Of a DNA stretch of 64,000 nt, positions 36,401-47,429 are shown piece after piece. The DNA lies in NCBI GenBank assembly GCA_022496805.1, contig CM040087.1:29908253-29972252 (forward strand), given 5' to 3'. How positions within the stretch are numbered: position 1 is the first letter of the stretch; every line of letters starts with the position of its first letter. The notes below the pieces were generated by a model, which searched no databases, was not told the DNA's origin, and saw nothing but the letters and a program-made list of their open reading frames with translations. Both the position numbers and the translations under genes were made by a program. The stretch is from Pohlia nutans. Taxonomy: Eukaryota; Streptophyta; Bryopsida; Bryales; Mniaceae.

Positions 36401-39400
36401 AAAGATACCTCAATGCCTTGGGACAAATACATCAGGCCTCCACACTCGCCATAAACAATGCCCCCCGCAAGAGCAAAAGCCCGGACAGCATATAGCATTG
36501 GTTTGTTGGCTGACAATTGCTCTGCGTGGATTTCTGGATGGCCCCCACCAAAGATGATTGCATCCAACCTGGGTGGAAGCAAATCCCTCAAGGGAGAAAA
36601 GAACACCAGTTCCGCTCCAGATTCTGCACATAATCACATTCTTAAGATGATAGAATAATACAAACTACTGTAGTAGTAGATTTCTGTGACATAGTGGTAT
36701 AAGAACTGCACAAGATTTATCCCTTAACCCTTAAAGGGCTGATGGGGATAGTAGATACATTGGCGTATATTTGACATTTGTTGTAAATAGAAAGATCCAA
36801 ATTGAGACCCCAATAGCTCATTCAAATTATGTCGACGTGAATTTTAACTTCACTTTTGACCTTAAACCAATAGGAGGTGTGGAACCATGCCAAATACAAT
36901 AGAATATTGATGTATAATACTGGTTTAGGGTGGGGCTCTCTAGACCTTTAAGGGTTAAAGGACTAAGGATTCATAGTTTTAAAATGACAATTTCAATTGA
37001 TCATATTGTGAAATATATGATTCAGGTAGGACCAGATTTTATATCACTGGAATCAGTGAAGAACATTGCATGTGTTCATCAAAAGAGAAAGAAATTTGAA
37101 TAAAAGGAAGACCTGTTCAAAACTGCTATAAAAAACATGAGGTCCAATTTCGGCTTCTTGCTCCTTTAGGGGTTATAATAGGATCACACAAATGTGGCCT
37201 CTTGCAACGAGCAAGAAAATTTACTCAGCTTTTCTGATTGATCCAGTGATTCAAACTTTGTCCGTACCTTCCAGAAGATTCAGATTGGCCTGATAGTAAA
37301 AGCAGAAAACCTCATCTCGTGCAATTCCAATACGAACATGCTTCCCTGCCGGTGGGGACGTAGGACTTCGACAAGGAGAGGTGTCTTCGGTCCACTCAAT
37401 GCAGTTCAAGGGCTCACACACTGCAGCTGATTCTAAGACGGCATCCAAATCGATGTGTTGCTCTACCAAATCAGCAAGGCGCTGAATGTAATTCGACGAC
37501 CTGTCCTCGTCCTCGGGTGAATGTATGCCTAAGTGCCGTTGCGGAAGCTGAATATCAGCTGTCTTAGGTACACCCCCCAACACTTGAATGCCAGGTTCAG
37601 TTGTCAGGACTGCCTCTGTAAGCCACGCAGTATGGGCAGGACTCCCGACCTGGCAGAAACAAAAAAAACAGTTGATTTCAGTTAACACATAGCTCAGTTT
37701 TGAACACGGTAATGGAAAAAAACCATCTGCTTCTTAACCCTTAAAGGTCCAGAGAGCCCTTTCCGACCAGTATTATACAACAATATTCTATGGTATTTGG
37801 CAGGGTTCCACACCTCCTATCAAAAGTGAAGTTAAAATTCACGTAATATGATTTTAATGAGCTGTTGGGATCTCAATTTGAAACTTTCTATTTACAGCAA
37901 ATGTCAAATATACGCCAACATATCTACTATCCCAATCAGCCCTTTAAGGGTTAAAAATGCCCGCAGATGGGGATCATCAGTGAGTACAGGCAACCCTCTA
38001 TAAATGTTAACCTTCGGAGTAGGAATTTCTTAACATTTACAGTAGGTTAACACTTTAACAAATAGAGGAGGAGGACTTTCAAGAATTAACTCTTATAAAT
38101 TAACATTTCTTTATTATATTCTGAACTTCACATAGAATCAGCGTCGTGAGTTCTTAGGTATTTTGACCTTAACCCCTAATGCAGGCAGGAACCACAATGT
38201 GGTCTACATTATGTCTTCCTTCATTGCTGCATTTATACAAGAAATTCTTTCAAGCATTGTCGCCTCTGGAAAATTACGGAGATTTCACAACACACTCCCC
38301 TTAGGTCTTGCATGTTTAGGAAAAAAAATTGGCCTCATCCAACGTACTGGTGGACAATAATTGCGCAATGTATTTTTTTGTCCTCTATGTATACTGCCTG
38401 TATGAATAGGGCAACCTCTTTTAGGGGTTAACCAAGTGACGAGATGTTCACATACACTAATGTACAGAAGACTCTTCATTCTTTCAAAGGGTGCCACTTT
38501 TTTTATTGGATGTTGTAATTAGTGGTCACTATTGTATCCTAAAATCAGTTTAACATTTATGAAGGTCAAATTAAAAAAGAAGAGGGTATAAGGGAGTCAA
38601 ATTCTGTTAGCAATTAACGTCTAACATTTTCTAGTTAGCAATATTGGGAAGTACAAAAATGTTACTCCCTCCGTCCCAAAGTTATTGTCATGTTTGAAAG
38701 TCATGTTTGAAAGTGCTTTTTTAAGTAGGTCAAAAAAATACTTCTTTGTGGCTAATTTTATTTTGGTTGCAATGAACACATGCAATGTTCTTCAATCATT
38801 CTAGTGACATAATTTGGAACCTTTTTTAATCATGTTTCTTACAATATGATCAATGAAATTGGCTCAAAGAAATACCAAACAAATTTGTATGACAATAATT
38901 TTGGGACGGAGGGAGTAACAGATATAGTGAGTAAACGTCTATGGGTGTGACATTTATGGAGGTGTACCTTATTAAACACAACGCCTGCAAATTTAAGGGC
39001 AGGATCGAAAGTGGTGTAGCCCCGGATGATGGCTGCCGCACTGCGTGCCAGAGCCCAGCAATCCAGCACTAACAAAACAGGTGCAGACAGAAGCTTCGCC
39101 ATTTCAGCAGTGCTTCCCACATCCGATCGGCCATCTCGACCATCATACAGGCCCATGACTCCCTCCACAATTGCAACATCCGTGTCAGCCACCCGTGCCC
39201 TAAAACATGCCAGATTTACATCCCTGCGCAACACCCATCCAAATGAACATCATCGGGCTTTCTGTAACATCACAATTCACAATGCACTAATCAACAAAAG
39301 CTGTTGAGTAAAATAGAGGATACTGAGCCTGTTCCCACAGCAACTCATTAATTCACACATTTGGTTGGACTTCAAGTAGCAGCATGACTTGGCTAAATAT

Positions 39401-40911
39401 CTGTGGCCATCGATCTTTAACCCCTAAAGGACCAAGGATTCATGGTTTTAAAATGACAAGTTTAATCAATCGTATTGTGAAAATTATAATTTGAATGGGA
39501 TCAAATTTTATATCGCTAGAATTAGTGAAGAATATTACATATGTTGAATTAAAAATAAAATAAAAAATAACAAAAAAGAATCTACATAAAACCTACTCAA
39601 AATCGCTGAAAAAAACAGGAGCCACCTGGTGGCCTTATGGTCCTTTAGGGGTTCAGAGGAAATGCGGTTGTCTACTGTCATTTATAGTGATCTACATTCT
39701 CCCGCTTCGGAACTACATAAGAAACTCATTCATAGTGATAAATATTCGATCTCAACAAATTTGGCTCTTGTACCCAAAGTGATCTCAATAGTGATCTCCC
39801 AATGAAAGCACACTCCTACACATTGGCGTAAAAGCTTAAATAGAATCCTCTGCATGCCATGATGAAGAAGACAACATCCTTGGCTATTTCAGGTGCAGCA
39901 AGAAAAATGAGTATGGTAAAGGGACAGAAATGTACACCTGGTGGATTCACAAATTCAAGTAACCTGCCACTATCTGGTTACCTGCTCAGCATCCAGCCAT
40001 CGAGGTTGTACGAGTTGCGACCTGTCGCAGCACTGTGATGCATGGGATCCAAAAAATCTGCTTTTCCCCAATCCCAATGCAAGAAAAGGCTCTCAGCAAT
40101 GCATCTCGCTACTTCTCAGACACTTATAAAGTAAAAAACTTTAGGGACCTGATCCTGTCTCTTGTACTAATCCCTATTACCAACATCAACTCATCTATTC
40201 ATACCCTCCAATTAGCAAGTGGTAGTGTAAGCATAACTTGTCTAAATGTCTATGCCCACTCATCTTTGAATGCTAATGAAGTTATCCACTGTCCCTTCAA
40301 TAGTGGTCTACAACCTCTGATTGCACAAGAAATCATCATACACAGTGATAAAAATTTGACTTTGGCTCTTGAATGCAAAGCAAGATCTTTCCACCGTCCT
40401 ACATATTGGATAAGTTGCATAACCCCTAAAGGACCAAGGATTCATAGTTTTAAAATGACAAATTCAATTGATCATATTGTGAAAAATATAATTCAAATGG
40501 GACCAAATTTTACATCTCTAGAATTAGTGAAGAACAATGTATGTGTTGGTCAAAAAACAAACAAATTTGAACAAAAGGAAGTCCATGCAGAACCTACTGA
40601 AAACTACTAAAAATAACATGAGGTCCGATTTGGGCTTCTTGATCCTTTAGGGGTTAACGTTACGCAAACAGTATCCTATGATAAAATTGTAAAAACTATC
40701 TTATTGTAAGAGACAAAAGCTATTCAACATTTGCGTTTTGAAATACCTATATTTCACCCAATAAACGAGATATTGATACTAGAAACGCACCTGGTCCAAT
40801 CTTAAAAGGCTGGACGCGCAACCCTCGTCGGGTGTACGCAGCCATGAGTCCCACGGCAATGGAGGTCTTGCCAACCCCACTGCATGTTCCGGCCACCACA
40901 ATGGTCCTCAT
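30471..40911 (-). CDS. CbiA/CobB-type cobyrinic acid a,c-diamide synthase fused to a BtuF-like corrinoid-binding domain
   Basis: Fifteen exons join in phase with GT-AG borders: 40791-40911, 39982-40057, 38968-39223, 37268-37649, 36409-36623, 36160-36246, 35422-35543, 34978-35115, 33486-34300, 33240-33313, 33062-33118, 32650-32739, 32415-32525, 31652-31993, 30471-30725 (about 1046 residues). An in-frame TAG lies 12 bases before the ATG. Residues 1-465 are CbiA/CobB: P-loop [10 protein letters not shown] (8-17), FKIGP/DFLDP (36-45), [16 protein letters not shown] (86-94), then the class I amidotransferase part with nucleophile Cys339 ([10 protein letters not shown]) and the terminal VHLHF His. 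The family amidates the a and c side chains of cobyrinic acid using glutamine and ATP. The usual RGHEFH is RGQVYH here. Residues 466-720 are an Ala-rich then Ser/Arg-rich linker. Residues 721-1046 match the BtuF fold ([33 protein letters not shown]). No targeting or lipoprotein signal is visible, so it is probably cytosolic. TTAA MITEs sit in several introns. Confidence 0.9.
30773..30905. mobile_element. MITE with GTCTCTGCC ends, intron of the CbiA-BtuF gene
   Basis: Begins GTCTCTGCCTTAGTATTTA and ends GGGCAGAGACAATAAA. A related copy is at 50217-50350, sharing AACTCCTGGTAACTCC in the middle. Ends are inverted over about 8-12 bases. It lies in the last intron of the host gene. Confidence 0.6.
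31213..31452 (+). mobile_element. TTAA MITE, family A (intron 14 of the CbiA-BtuF gene)
   Basis: TTAA-CCCCTAAAGGAAAAAGGATT ... TTCCTTTAGGGG-TTAA, 240 bp, both TTAA intact. Confidence 0.85.
32040..32279 (+). mobile_element. TTAA MITE, family A (intron 13 of the CbiA-BtuF gene)
   Basis: TTAA-CCCCTAGAGGACCAGG ... TTGGTCCTTTAGGGG-TTAA, both ends intact, 240 bp. Confidence 0.85.
34506..34745 (-). mobile_element. TTAA MITE, family A (intron 8 of the CbiA-BtuF gene)
   Basis: TTAA-CCCCTAAAGGACCAAG on both ends (inverted), with the core reversed relative to the other intron copies. One of the best preserved copies. Confidence 0.87.
36724..36958 (+). mobile_element. TTAA MITE, family C (intron 4 of the CbiA-BtuF gene)
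   Basis: TTAA-CCCTTAAAGGGCTGATGG ... TAGACCTTTAAGGG-TTAA. The core is unlike A (GGCGTATATTTGACATTTG). A second, inverted copy is at 37734-37954 in the same intron region's neighbourhood. Confidence 0.8.
36955..37176 (+). mobile_element. TTAA MITE, family A, abutting family C
   Basis: It shares the TTAA at 36955-36958 with the C element and has the A core (TTCATAGTTTTAAAATGAC). The right end, CTCCTTTAGGGG-TTAT, is slightly decayed. The two elements are end to end. Confidence 0.78.
37734..37954 (-). mobile_element. TTAA MITE, family C (intron 3 of the CbiA-BtuF gene)
   Basis: TTAA-CCCTTAAAGGTCCAGAG ... CAGCCCTTTAAGGG-TTAA, in reverse orientation to 36724-36958. Confidence 0.8.
38169..38431. 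mobile_element. TTAA MITE, family D (intron 3 of the CbiA-BtuF gene)
   Basis: TTAA-CCCCTAATGCAGGCAGG ... GGGCAACCTCTTTTAGGGG-TTAA, 263 bp. The only copy in the window; its core is unrelated to the other families. Confidence 0.7.
38663..38917. mobile_element. Stowaway-like MITE carrying a family A core
   Basis: TA-CTCCCTCCGTCCCAAAGTTA ... TTTGGGACGGAGGGAG-TA: long inverted ends and a TA duplication, the standard plant Stowaway signature. The interior 38765-38870 (ACACATGCAATGTTCTTC, TCTAGTGACAT, ACAATATGATCAATGAAATT) is homologous to the reversed core of the TTAA family A elements. Lies in intron 3 of the CbiA-BtuF gene. Confidence 0.82.
39417..39654 (+). mobile_element. TTAA MITE, family A (intron 2 of the CbiA-BtuF gene)
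   Basis: TTAA-CCCCTAAAGGACCAAGG ... TATGGTCCTTTAGGGG-TTCA; the right TTAA has decayed. Confidence 0.82.
40419..40657 (+). mobile_element. TTAA MITE, family A (intron 1 of the CbiA-BtuF gene)
   Basis: ATAA-CCCCTAAAGGACCAAGG ... TTGATCCTTTAGGGG-TTAA. It gives a chance plus-strand open frame of 191 codons with flanking DNA, which is not a gene. Confidence 0.82.
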
Positions 40912-40919
40912 ATTGCCTT

Positions 40920-42647
40920 GCTACTTGCAATGAATGTCCTCTGGCCCGCGTGCATCACCTACACTAATTCCATTTTGCACAGTGCATTTGCACCATCCAC
41001 TCTTAAATGCTTAAATGCGTGACCCTAACCCAAACCCTTGTGTTGTTGTTGTTCCAGCTCCAACAAAAAGATCTTTGCCACAGTAAATAATGATTCTCCT
41101 CTTCATGCATCACTGAAATTCTCAACATGCACACCGGAAGTGGCAATGGATCAACCCTACAACCTCAACCAAGAAGGTGCCCTATCATTGCGTCTTCCTG
41201 CGAGAATCAAAACCACCATAAGTTCAAAAATGAAAATGAAAAGCTCACCATCATTCAAGGATTACGAGTGCAAGATTCAAAAAAAACCATTGAAAAATAA
41301 AAACACACAGACAGCCACACAAAAGAACTTCCACTCGTTCGCCGAGAATGCAACAACTTACAAGAATTGCTGCATTCCAAAGCCAGATACCGACGTTCCA
41401 AAAGAACGGTGGAGAAAAAAGCACACGTCCCGAAAAGAAAAGGAAAAAAGAAATAAAATAAAAATCGAATACCCTCATCACGTACAGCTAACACGGAGTG
41501 TCAGAAAACGGCCAGACAGATTCAATTCCGAATGACTGGCGGAGAATACAAGACAGCGGACGTACACCGACACCCACTCACAAAGGGGAAGAAAAAAAAA
41601 AGCGCAACACCACATCACCAAAATCAAAAAGAAAAAACGAAAGAGACAATCAATCTATGTGCGAGGAGAGTATCATACCGATTGAGCGGTGATGCTTGAA
41701 TCTCTCTCTTTCTCTCTTTCTCTCTTTCACTGCCCTAGCTCAATCACTTCCTGCAAGTTTTGAAAAAGAAAAACAGGGGCCAATACTGTTTTATCAAATC
41801 AATCTCTCAACGACGGACTGAACAGATTTGAGTGATTGCTCAGTTGCAATCCTGTTCTCGAAATATCCGCCCCCTGTTCATTCAAGCGGCCGAAGACCCA
41901 AGCAAACTAAGTAAGGAGCTGCAACCAAGGCGAGCCAATGGAGCGGACCCTTGGTCCCCACAAGGATTAGGTGATGGACCGCCAAACTAGTTTGGACCTT
42001 GGACCCAATATGATTAAAATTTCAAAATAAAAGGAAACAAACAATTGTATGAGTGTTTTTTTTGGGTTAGGAAGGACCTGACGTATCAGATCCTGCCACC
42101 TGTCGTTTTCCATGAACGTCTAACGAATGTTCAGGAGATTTTGGGGAGCCGTGCAGTCCTCAGTCAGTACTGTACTGAACTGGGTGTGGAACTTCAGGTT
42201 TTATATTGGTTTTTTATGTTTGTACTGCTGGTGGAGGGCAGGGGCAGCGGACAAAAAAATAAAATGTCATAATTGTTTTTCTGAATAAGGAATTTCTGAA
42301 GAAAAATTGTGACTTTTTGCACTTTTTCAGCTTTCATTACCGTAGTATCATAGCTGGTTTGCCAAAAAATAATTCAAAAATAAATAAATAAATGAAAAGT
42401 AAAAAACCGGAAATTACGAGGAAAAAAATGAAATAGAATAAATTGTTTTTAGCTGTATTTTGGTATTTCTAAGTTATTATGGGCCATTTTTAATTTTTTT
42501 TAATTTGCTCATAAACAAAATTCAAGGAATTCGTTTTTTGAGGAACAAACTTTATTTTTCGAAAAGTATTAAATATTTGCTCGTGGAGTGGTGACCCAGC
42601 CATGGTACTACGGTGATCAATTTGTCGACCTTGACCATCATTTATTG
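40920..42647. other. Upstream flank of the CbiA-BtuF gene
   Basis: This should hold the minus-strand promoter and 5' UTR of the gene starting at 40911. 41698-41730 is a TCTCTCTTTC-rich tract. A plus-strand open frame at 41038-41535 is Lys/Thr/Asn-rich, has no domain and overlaps the expected promoter, so I do not call it. Confidence 0.5.
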
Positions 42648-42659
42648 TAAGTTTTTGTA

Positions 42660-43337
42660 GATAGATAGATAGAAACACCAACCCAAAGAAATGGGCCGGC
42701 GTGAATAAAGTGTCCGTTCGTAATGTCAATGACCCGATGCCCACCAGACAAAGGGACATTGGAACAATACTACTCTCCCCTTTCGAGGATGGACACTATA
42801 GTAACCAAAACAAAGTAACAATAACAATAACAAAGAAATGATGGGTGAGTTCTAGTTTGTATAAAGGTATGTTTAGTGTTAAGTTTTATCACCAAGTCAT
42901 GAGTTCTTTGGTTGGTTGGTGAAGGGCGTTGTATCACGATTATGTGGTCCGGGTTCGAAACCAGTTGGGCTCGTTGAGCAGTGGTGTGATACACATGGCT
43001 TGGTGCTGCTAGTGAATTATCATGGCAGGAAAGTTGTACCAACCAACCGGCCCCACCTATCCCCTGAGACAAGTTGAGCTAGTGAATTTGAAGAGTGGTT
43101 TTCACCACTACCCCCCCTCTTTTAATGTACTACGTCTGTTGGTATTGTTTGATTATTCTCTATACATCTTTTATGTAGAAGGATAGATCCGGCATATTGT
43201 ATGGCAATGGTATTTATTGCTTTGAATGTGTGTTTTATGGAGGTTTCACAAATGTTAAATTTTGTTTCGAGTTGTTTCATTGAGGGGACGTGTGTGGTTC
43301 CTCTAGCTCGAGCTGTAATGACTATCATGGGATCTAC
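42660..43337 (-). mobile_element. 5'-truncated LINE copy (678 bp)
   Basis: Reverse complement of the last ~700 bases of the LINE at 8718-13561. It includes the terminal coding segment (VITARARGTTHVPSMKQLE ... IPTDVVH stop at about 43122) and the 3' UTR ending in (TAGA)n at 42660-42672. A TAAGTTTTTGTA duplication flanks it (42648-42659 and 43338-43349). Confidence 0.85.
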
Positions 43338-43399
43338 TAAGTTTTTGTACAATATATGTGGGGGTTGGATACTTGAATTTTCGAGAGTTGAATGTTGAA

Positions 43400-43976
43400 T
43401 TAACCCTTAAATGTCCTCACCCCTCTCCAAATTTGAAAGATTTAAAAAATGCATTATAAAATGCAACTTAGAGGGATATTTTTGAACTTGATGTAGAAAT
43501 AAAGGTTGTACATTATGAATTTTTGATTATATTCGTGCGGTTAGATCTATGATTGCTCTCATCAATATTTCTCTATAAAATTTGAAACTTAAAATTCAAA
43601 ATTCTCTTCTAATTGAATTACAAATAAGATATTAACAATATGTGGATGAAACTTGTATGTGATTAGTTGAAATGTAATACTCTAAGTGTAGTGATATTTG
43701 AGAAATTTGGGTTGCTTAGTTTTATGAATTGACTATTTCAAGAGTACTTTTACACCAAAATATTCAAAATTTTGGGTGGATCACTACAACATGAAATGAG
43801 GCATAAAAGTGTTACAAATCATCCCCTTTCTGATTGGATCACACATGCATGAAGCTAACTTCCCATAAAATATACGGTAAAAAATCCACACTACAAAAAG
43901 TGCATGACGGATGAAAAAACTGTGATTGTTATTGTACATCGTCCTAAATATGAACGCTTGGTCTTTTAGGGGTTAA
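43400..43976 (-). mobile_element. TTAA MITE, family B, complete
   Basis: TTAA-CCCTTAAATGTCCTCACC ... TTGGTCTTTTAGGGG-TTAA, 577 bp, reversed relative to 5896-6471. Confidence 0.82.
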
Positions 43977-44423
43977 GGTAGTAGGATCAATAACATGGAG
44001 GGAGTAGTTTCCGAGCTATAGGTGCACCAATAACTTGGAAGCATAGGACCAATTTCCTCGTAGTAGGAATGTGACAAAACTCCTTGTTGATTTTTGGTTC
44101 TCTTGCACACAATTTTACATAACCTCCTATTGTCACTCACTAGTCCACATGGTTACATAGCTTTTTAAATTCTTATAAAATCAAATACAAGTCGGAATGA
44201 TGCAGTTTTTTTTAGACATTCTTAATGTTTGTCATATCTCTGAGTATTTTTCCAATATTTCAAATCCCAAGCTAAGAGACTCCAAAAGTCACGGTTGTTG
44301 GTGTTGCTACCTTAGTATGGTCACCAAGTTGAAGTTTAATATAGAATACAATTTGTTTATTTGTTACATTTACTAGATTATAATGTACATGGTTACGTAC
44401 TTGAGTGAGTGCATGACATGGCG

Positions 44424-44670
44424 TTAACCCTTAAACAACAATGCCAGCCCCACGGGCTTGGTTTTAGTTTGGGAGAATCTTGCTCATAACTCCTACACCA
44501 TTGCACTAAATGGGGTTTTTAAAATGCCAAACCGAGCACCTTAGAGAGATCTATACTTCTTTAGAATAGAGCTAAAGTAAACTAAACACATAATCATGTT
44601 TAAAATATAATTTAAAAGAGATTTTGGCTGTGGTAAAAAGTCAGGAAAGCATATGTCGTTTAAGGGTTAA
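44424..44670 (+). mobile_element. TTAA MITE, family F
   Basis: TTAA-CCCTTAAACAACAATGCC ... ATATGTCGTTTAAGGG-TTAA, 247 bp. A second copy, reversed, is at 58213-58455 inside a LINE. Confidence 0.82.
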
Positions 44671-45215
44671 CCCCTAAATGGCGGAGGGGGTAAGGGCAAA
44701 ACATAAATGTGTTATAAAAAATTACTTCTTCAACTTCGATGAAGTTTGGTCCAAAAGAGAATATGAGGAGCTTGATGTTTAGTAATTTTCCATACGGTCA
44801 AATTTCAAAAAATTGCTTTTTATCTTCTCATAATGAATTTAGAAGCATTTAACTTCAAATATTTATCAGAATTACAAATTTTATTTTTAAAATTTGAAAT
44901 TTTATATGATTTGTTAAAACTAGACATTCTATTCTAAAATCTAAAATTGCAAATTTTTCAACGGAGAGAACATCATTAATTTCCCCAAATAGTAAGTTTT
45001 CTAACACTAGCCAATGTAGAAGTGTTTTTCTTTGAAAATTTCTCCCGGGTGGAGTTTAACTCGGATTGACATGATTCAAAATGGGTTGGAAAGTAGACTC
45101 GATTCCCTATTTAAAAATATTTTTTATTTTCTGTAAAAATATTTTTTCTATTTTAGGCAGCCCGTAAAAAAAGGGCAGAGACCATAAAATGGTTGATCCG
45201 TCACTTAGGGGTTAA
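44667..45215 (+). mobile_element. TTAA MITE, family E, sharing TTAA with F
   Basis: TTAA-CCCCTAAATGGCGGAGG ... GATCCGTCACTTAGGGG-TTAA, 549 bp. The left TTAA (44667-44670) is also the right TTAA of the F element. Further copies are at 46179-46723 and 59031-59576. Confidence 0.83.
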
Positions 45216-45990
45216 GCTCGAAAGGTGATTTTGACGTTCCCAATTGAGTTCCCCACGTTATCCGTTCCAATGCATGTTGACGTTACAGATGGTTACAATG
45301 CAATGCACCGTTATGGGCGCGGGGATTGCGATGACGCAATTTCATGCACCATCGGGGTTTTCTTAAAACTATGATTTTTGGCATCAAACACCCAGCAAAT
45401 ATTACACTTCTTCTTCTACAATTAGTAAGTTGAATAATAAATAGTAAAGATTCTTTTTTTGCTTTTGCACACTAGGAGACAAATGATTGTTTGAAAGTTA
45501 ATACAGTGAATTGCATAGGTGGGATATTCAAGTGACCTACCCTCAAAAAAAGTGACCCTAACTCAAAAAAAATTGTACAATTTTTCATTTTTCAAACATG
45601 GAGTACCGACATTGAAACACACTTTCGTTTAGATTTAAGACAAAGTCGTATAATTGAATAAGAATTCTGCTCAAATGGATGAATATTTTGGGTCCAAATG
45701 TAGCTGTTTATAAAAGTAGTTTTTCTTTATAGCTATACTTAACCAGACAAAGAAAAAAGAAAAGAAAAAAAAGCTGCCCCCAACACTGTAGTGATGAAGT
45801 TTTGATGGGTATGGACCAGAGAATTCTCATCTGGGGCTGGGCCACTTGCACGGGGTGGAGTATGGGGCGATGCTCCAGATACTTGCATGGGTGGTGCTCA
45901 TCTGCTGCTCATTAGTCCTGAAAATTCTCTCCCTCCCACTTGAATGTTTCATTCTACCCCTGTCACCGCTCGCCATTGTCACTTAAATTC
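45216..45990. other. Intergenic DNA
   Basis: Nothing recognised apart from short A-runs and a GC-richer patch at 45775-45910. Confidence 0.4.
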
Positions 45991-47067
45991 TTAACCCTTT
46001 AACGTCCTGATTCAACACTGTTTTCAAATAAGCGTTATAAAATGTTCGATGGAAACCAAAAATGGGGTGGATGGACAAAGCAAAGTTGTAAATGTCAATG
46101 TGAGGATCACATGGATTTATTCTATTTTAATTTGATATTTTTAAATAAATTTTGTAAGGTTTTCTCTTGAAATTTAATTTAACCCCAAAATGCCGGAGGG
46201 GGTAAGGGCAAAACATAGACGTGTTATAAAAAATTACTTCTTCAACTTTGATGAAGTTTGGTCCATAAGAGAAAATGAGGAGCATGATGTTTAGTAATTT
46301 TCCATACAGTCAAATTTCAAAAAATAGTTTTTTTATCTTCTTATAATGAATTTAGAAGCATTTAACTTCAAATATTTATCAAAATTACAAAATTTATTTT
46401 TAGAAATTGAAATTTGTTGGGATTCATTAAAACTGAACATTTTATTCTAAAATTTAGAAAAAAAATATTTCAAAGAAGAGAACATTACTACTTTCCCCAA
46501 ATAGTAATCTTTTGAACACTAGACTATGTAGAAGTGTTTGTCTTTGAAAATTTCTCCCCGGTGAAGTTTAACTCGGATCAACATGATTCAAATTGGGTTG
46601 AAAAGTAGACTTGATTCCCTATTTGAAAATATTTTTATTTTCTATTAAAAAAAATTCTATCTCGGGCAGCCCATAAAAAAGGGAAGCAATTATAAAATGG
46701 TCGATCCATCACTTAAGGGTTAAAATACCAAAGTAGCACAAAAAATTTGAAAATATGGTAATGAAATTGGAATAACATGCACTACAAGATGGTATGGTTT
46801 CCATTATTTGTTTCTACTTATTTTGGAAAATCATATTTAAGGTCCCACTTTTTGAACTAAAAATGAAATTTGACATAAACCAATTCTGTTGTTTTTCTAA
46901 AAATCATAATAACCTACTTTGAAGATCCAAACTGAAAACAAATAGTCGACTTGCTCAAAAACCAAAAGAAATTCTGGTGGATGAAAACTGTTTAATTTGG
47001 ATGAGAATCTAGCAGTTTCAATTTATGTGTCGTCCACATAGTGGGCATTGGCACGTTAAAGGGTTAA
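45991..47067. mobile_element. TTAA element, family G, 1.08 kb with nested E
   Basis: TTAA-CCCTTTAACGTCCTGATTC ... TTGGCACGTTAAAGGG-TTAA. Inside lies a complete family E copy (46179-46723), so the original G element was about 530 bp. No open frame of note. Confidence 0.75.
46179..46723 (+). mobile_element. TTAA MITE, family E, nested in family G
   Basis: TTAA-CCCCAAAATGCCGGAGG ... GATCCATCACTTAAGGG-TTAA, co-linear with 44667-45215. Confidence 0.8.
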
Positions 47068-47429
47068 ACGTCAAATCAAGCCCCATGGGCTTGTTACAAA
47101 GGAATCATTGAGGAAAAAGGTAGTTTTTCTAAGCCAAATTAAGAGAGAATTGGTCCATTGGAAAGCTACTAAAAAAGCAATATAGATTCTTGATTTGCGC
47201 CTCATTTGGGAACTTGTGGAATCATTCATAAGCAATCAAATTTGTCATAGTGAACAGGAGTTGAAGATGGGCACTACAAGTCGTTTTTGAAAAAGTGTTG
47301 CAGTGCAACAATGTTGTAGTAGTGTCTGTCCAGCAAAGTCGTTTGTTTGTTTTTTTTTTTTTCCTCCAAAAACATTTTAGATACCCTCCGAGATGCCCCG
47401 CCCATGCCCTTTTGACATTTAAGTGTTAA
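47064..47429. mobile_element. TTAA MITE, family H (probable)
   Basis: Begins at the TTAA shared with G (TTAA-ACGTCAAATCAAGCC) and ends CCTTTTGACATTTAAGTG-TTAA. The ends match only loosely. It carries CAAGCCCCATGGGCTTG, also seen in F. Confidence 0.5.

Noticed and set aside
40035..40610. 191-codon plus-strand open frame
   Set aside because: It runs antisense through exon 2 and a family A MITE in intron 1 of the CbiA-BtuF gene.
30471..40911. Bacterial contamination as the source of the CbiA and BtuF sequences
   Set aside because: Fifteen in-phase exons with GT-AG introns containing host MITEs rule this out.
41038..41692. Plus-strand open frames rich in Lys, Asn and Thr upstream of the CbiA-BtuF gene
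   Set aside because: No domain, compositional bias, and they overlap the expected promoter and 5' UTR of the minus-strand gene.
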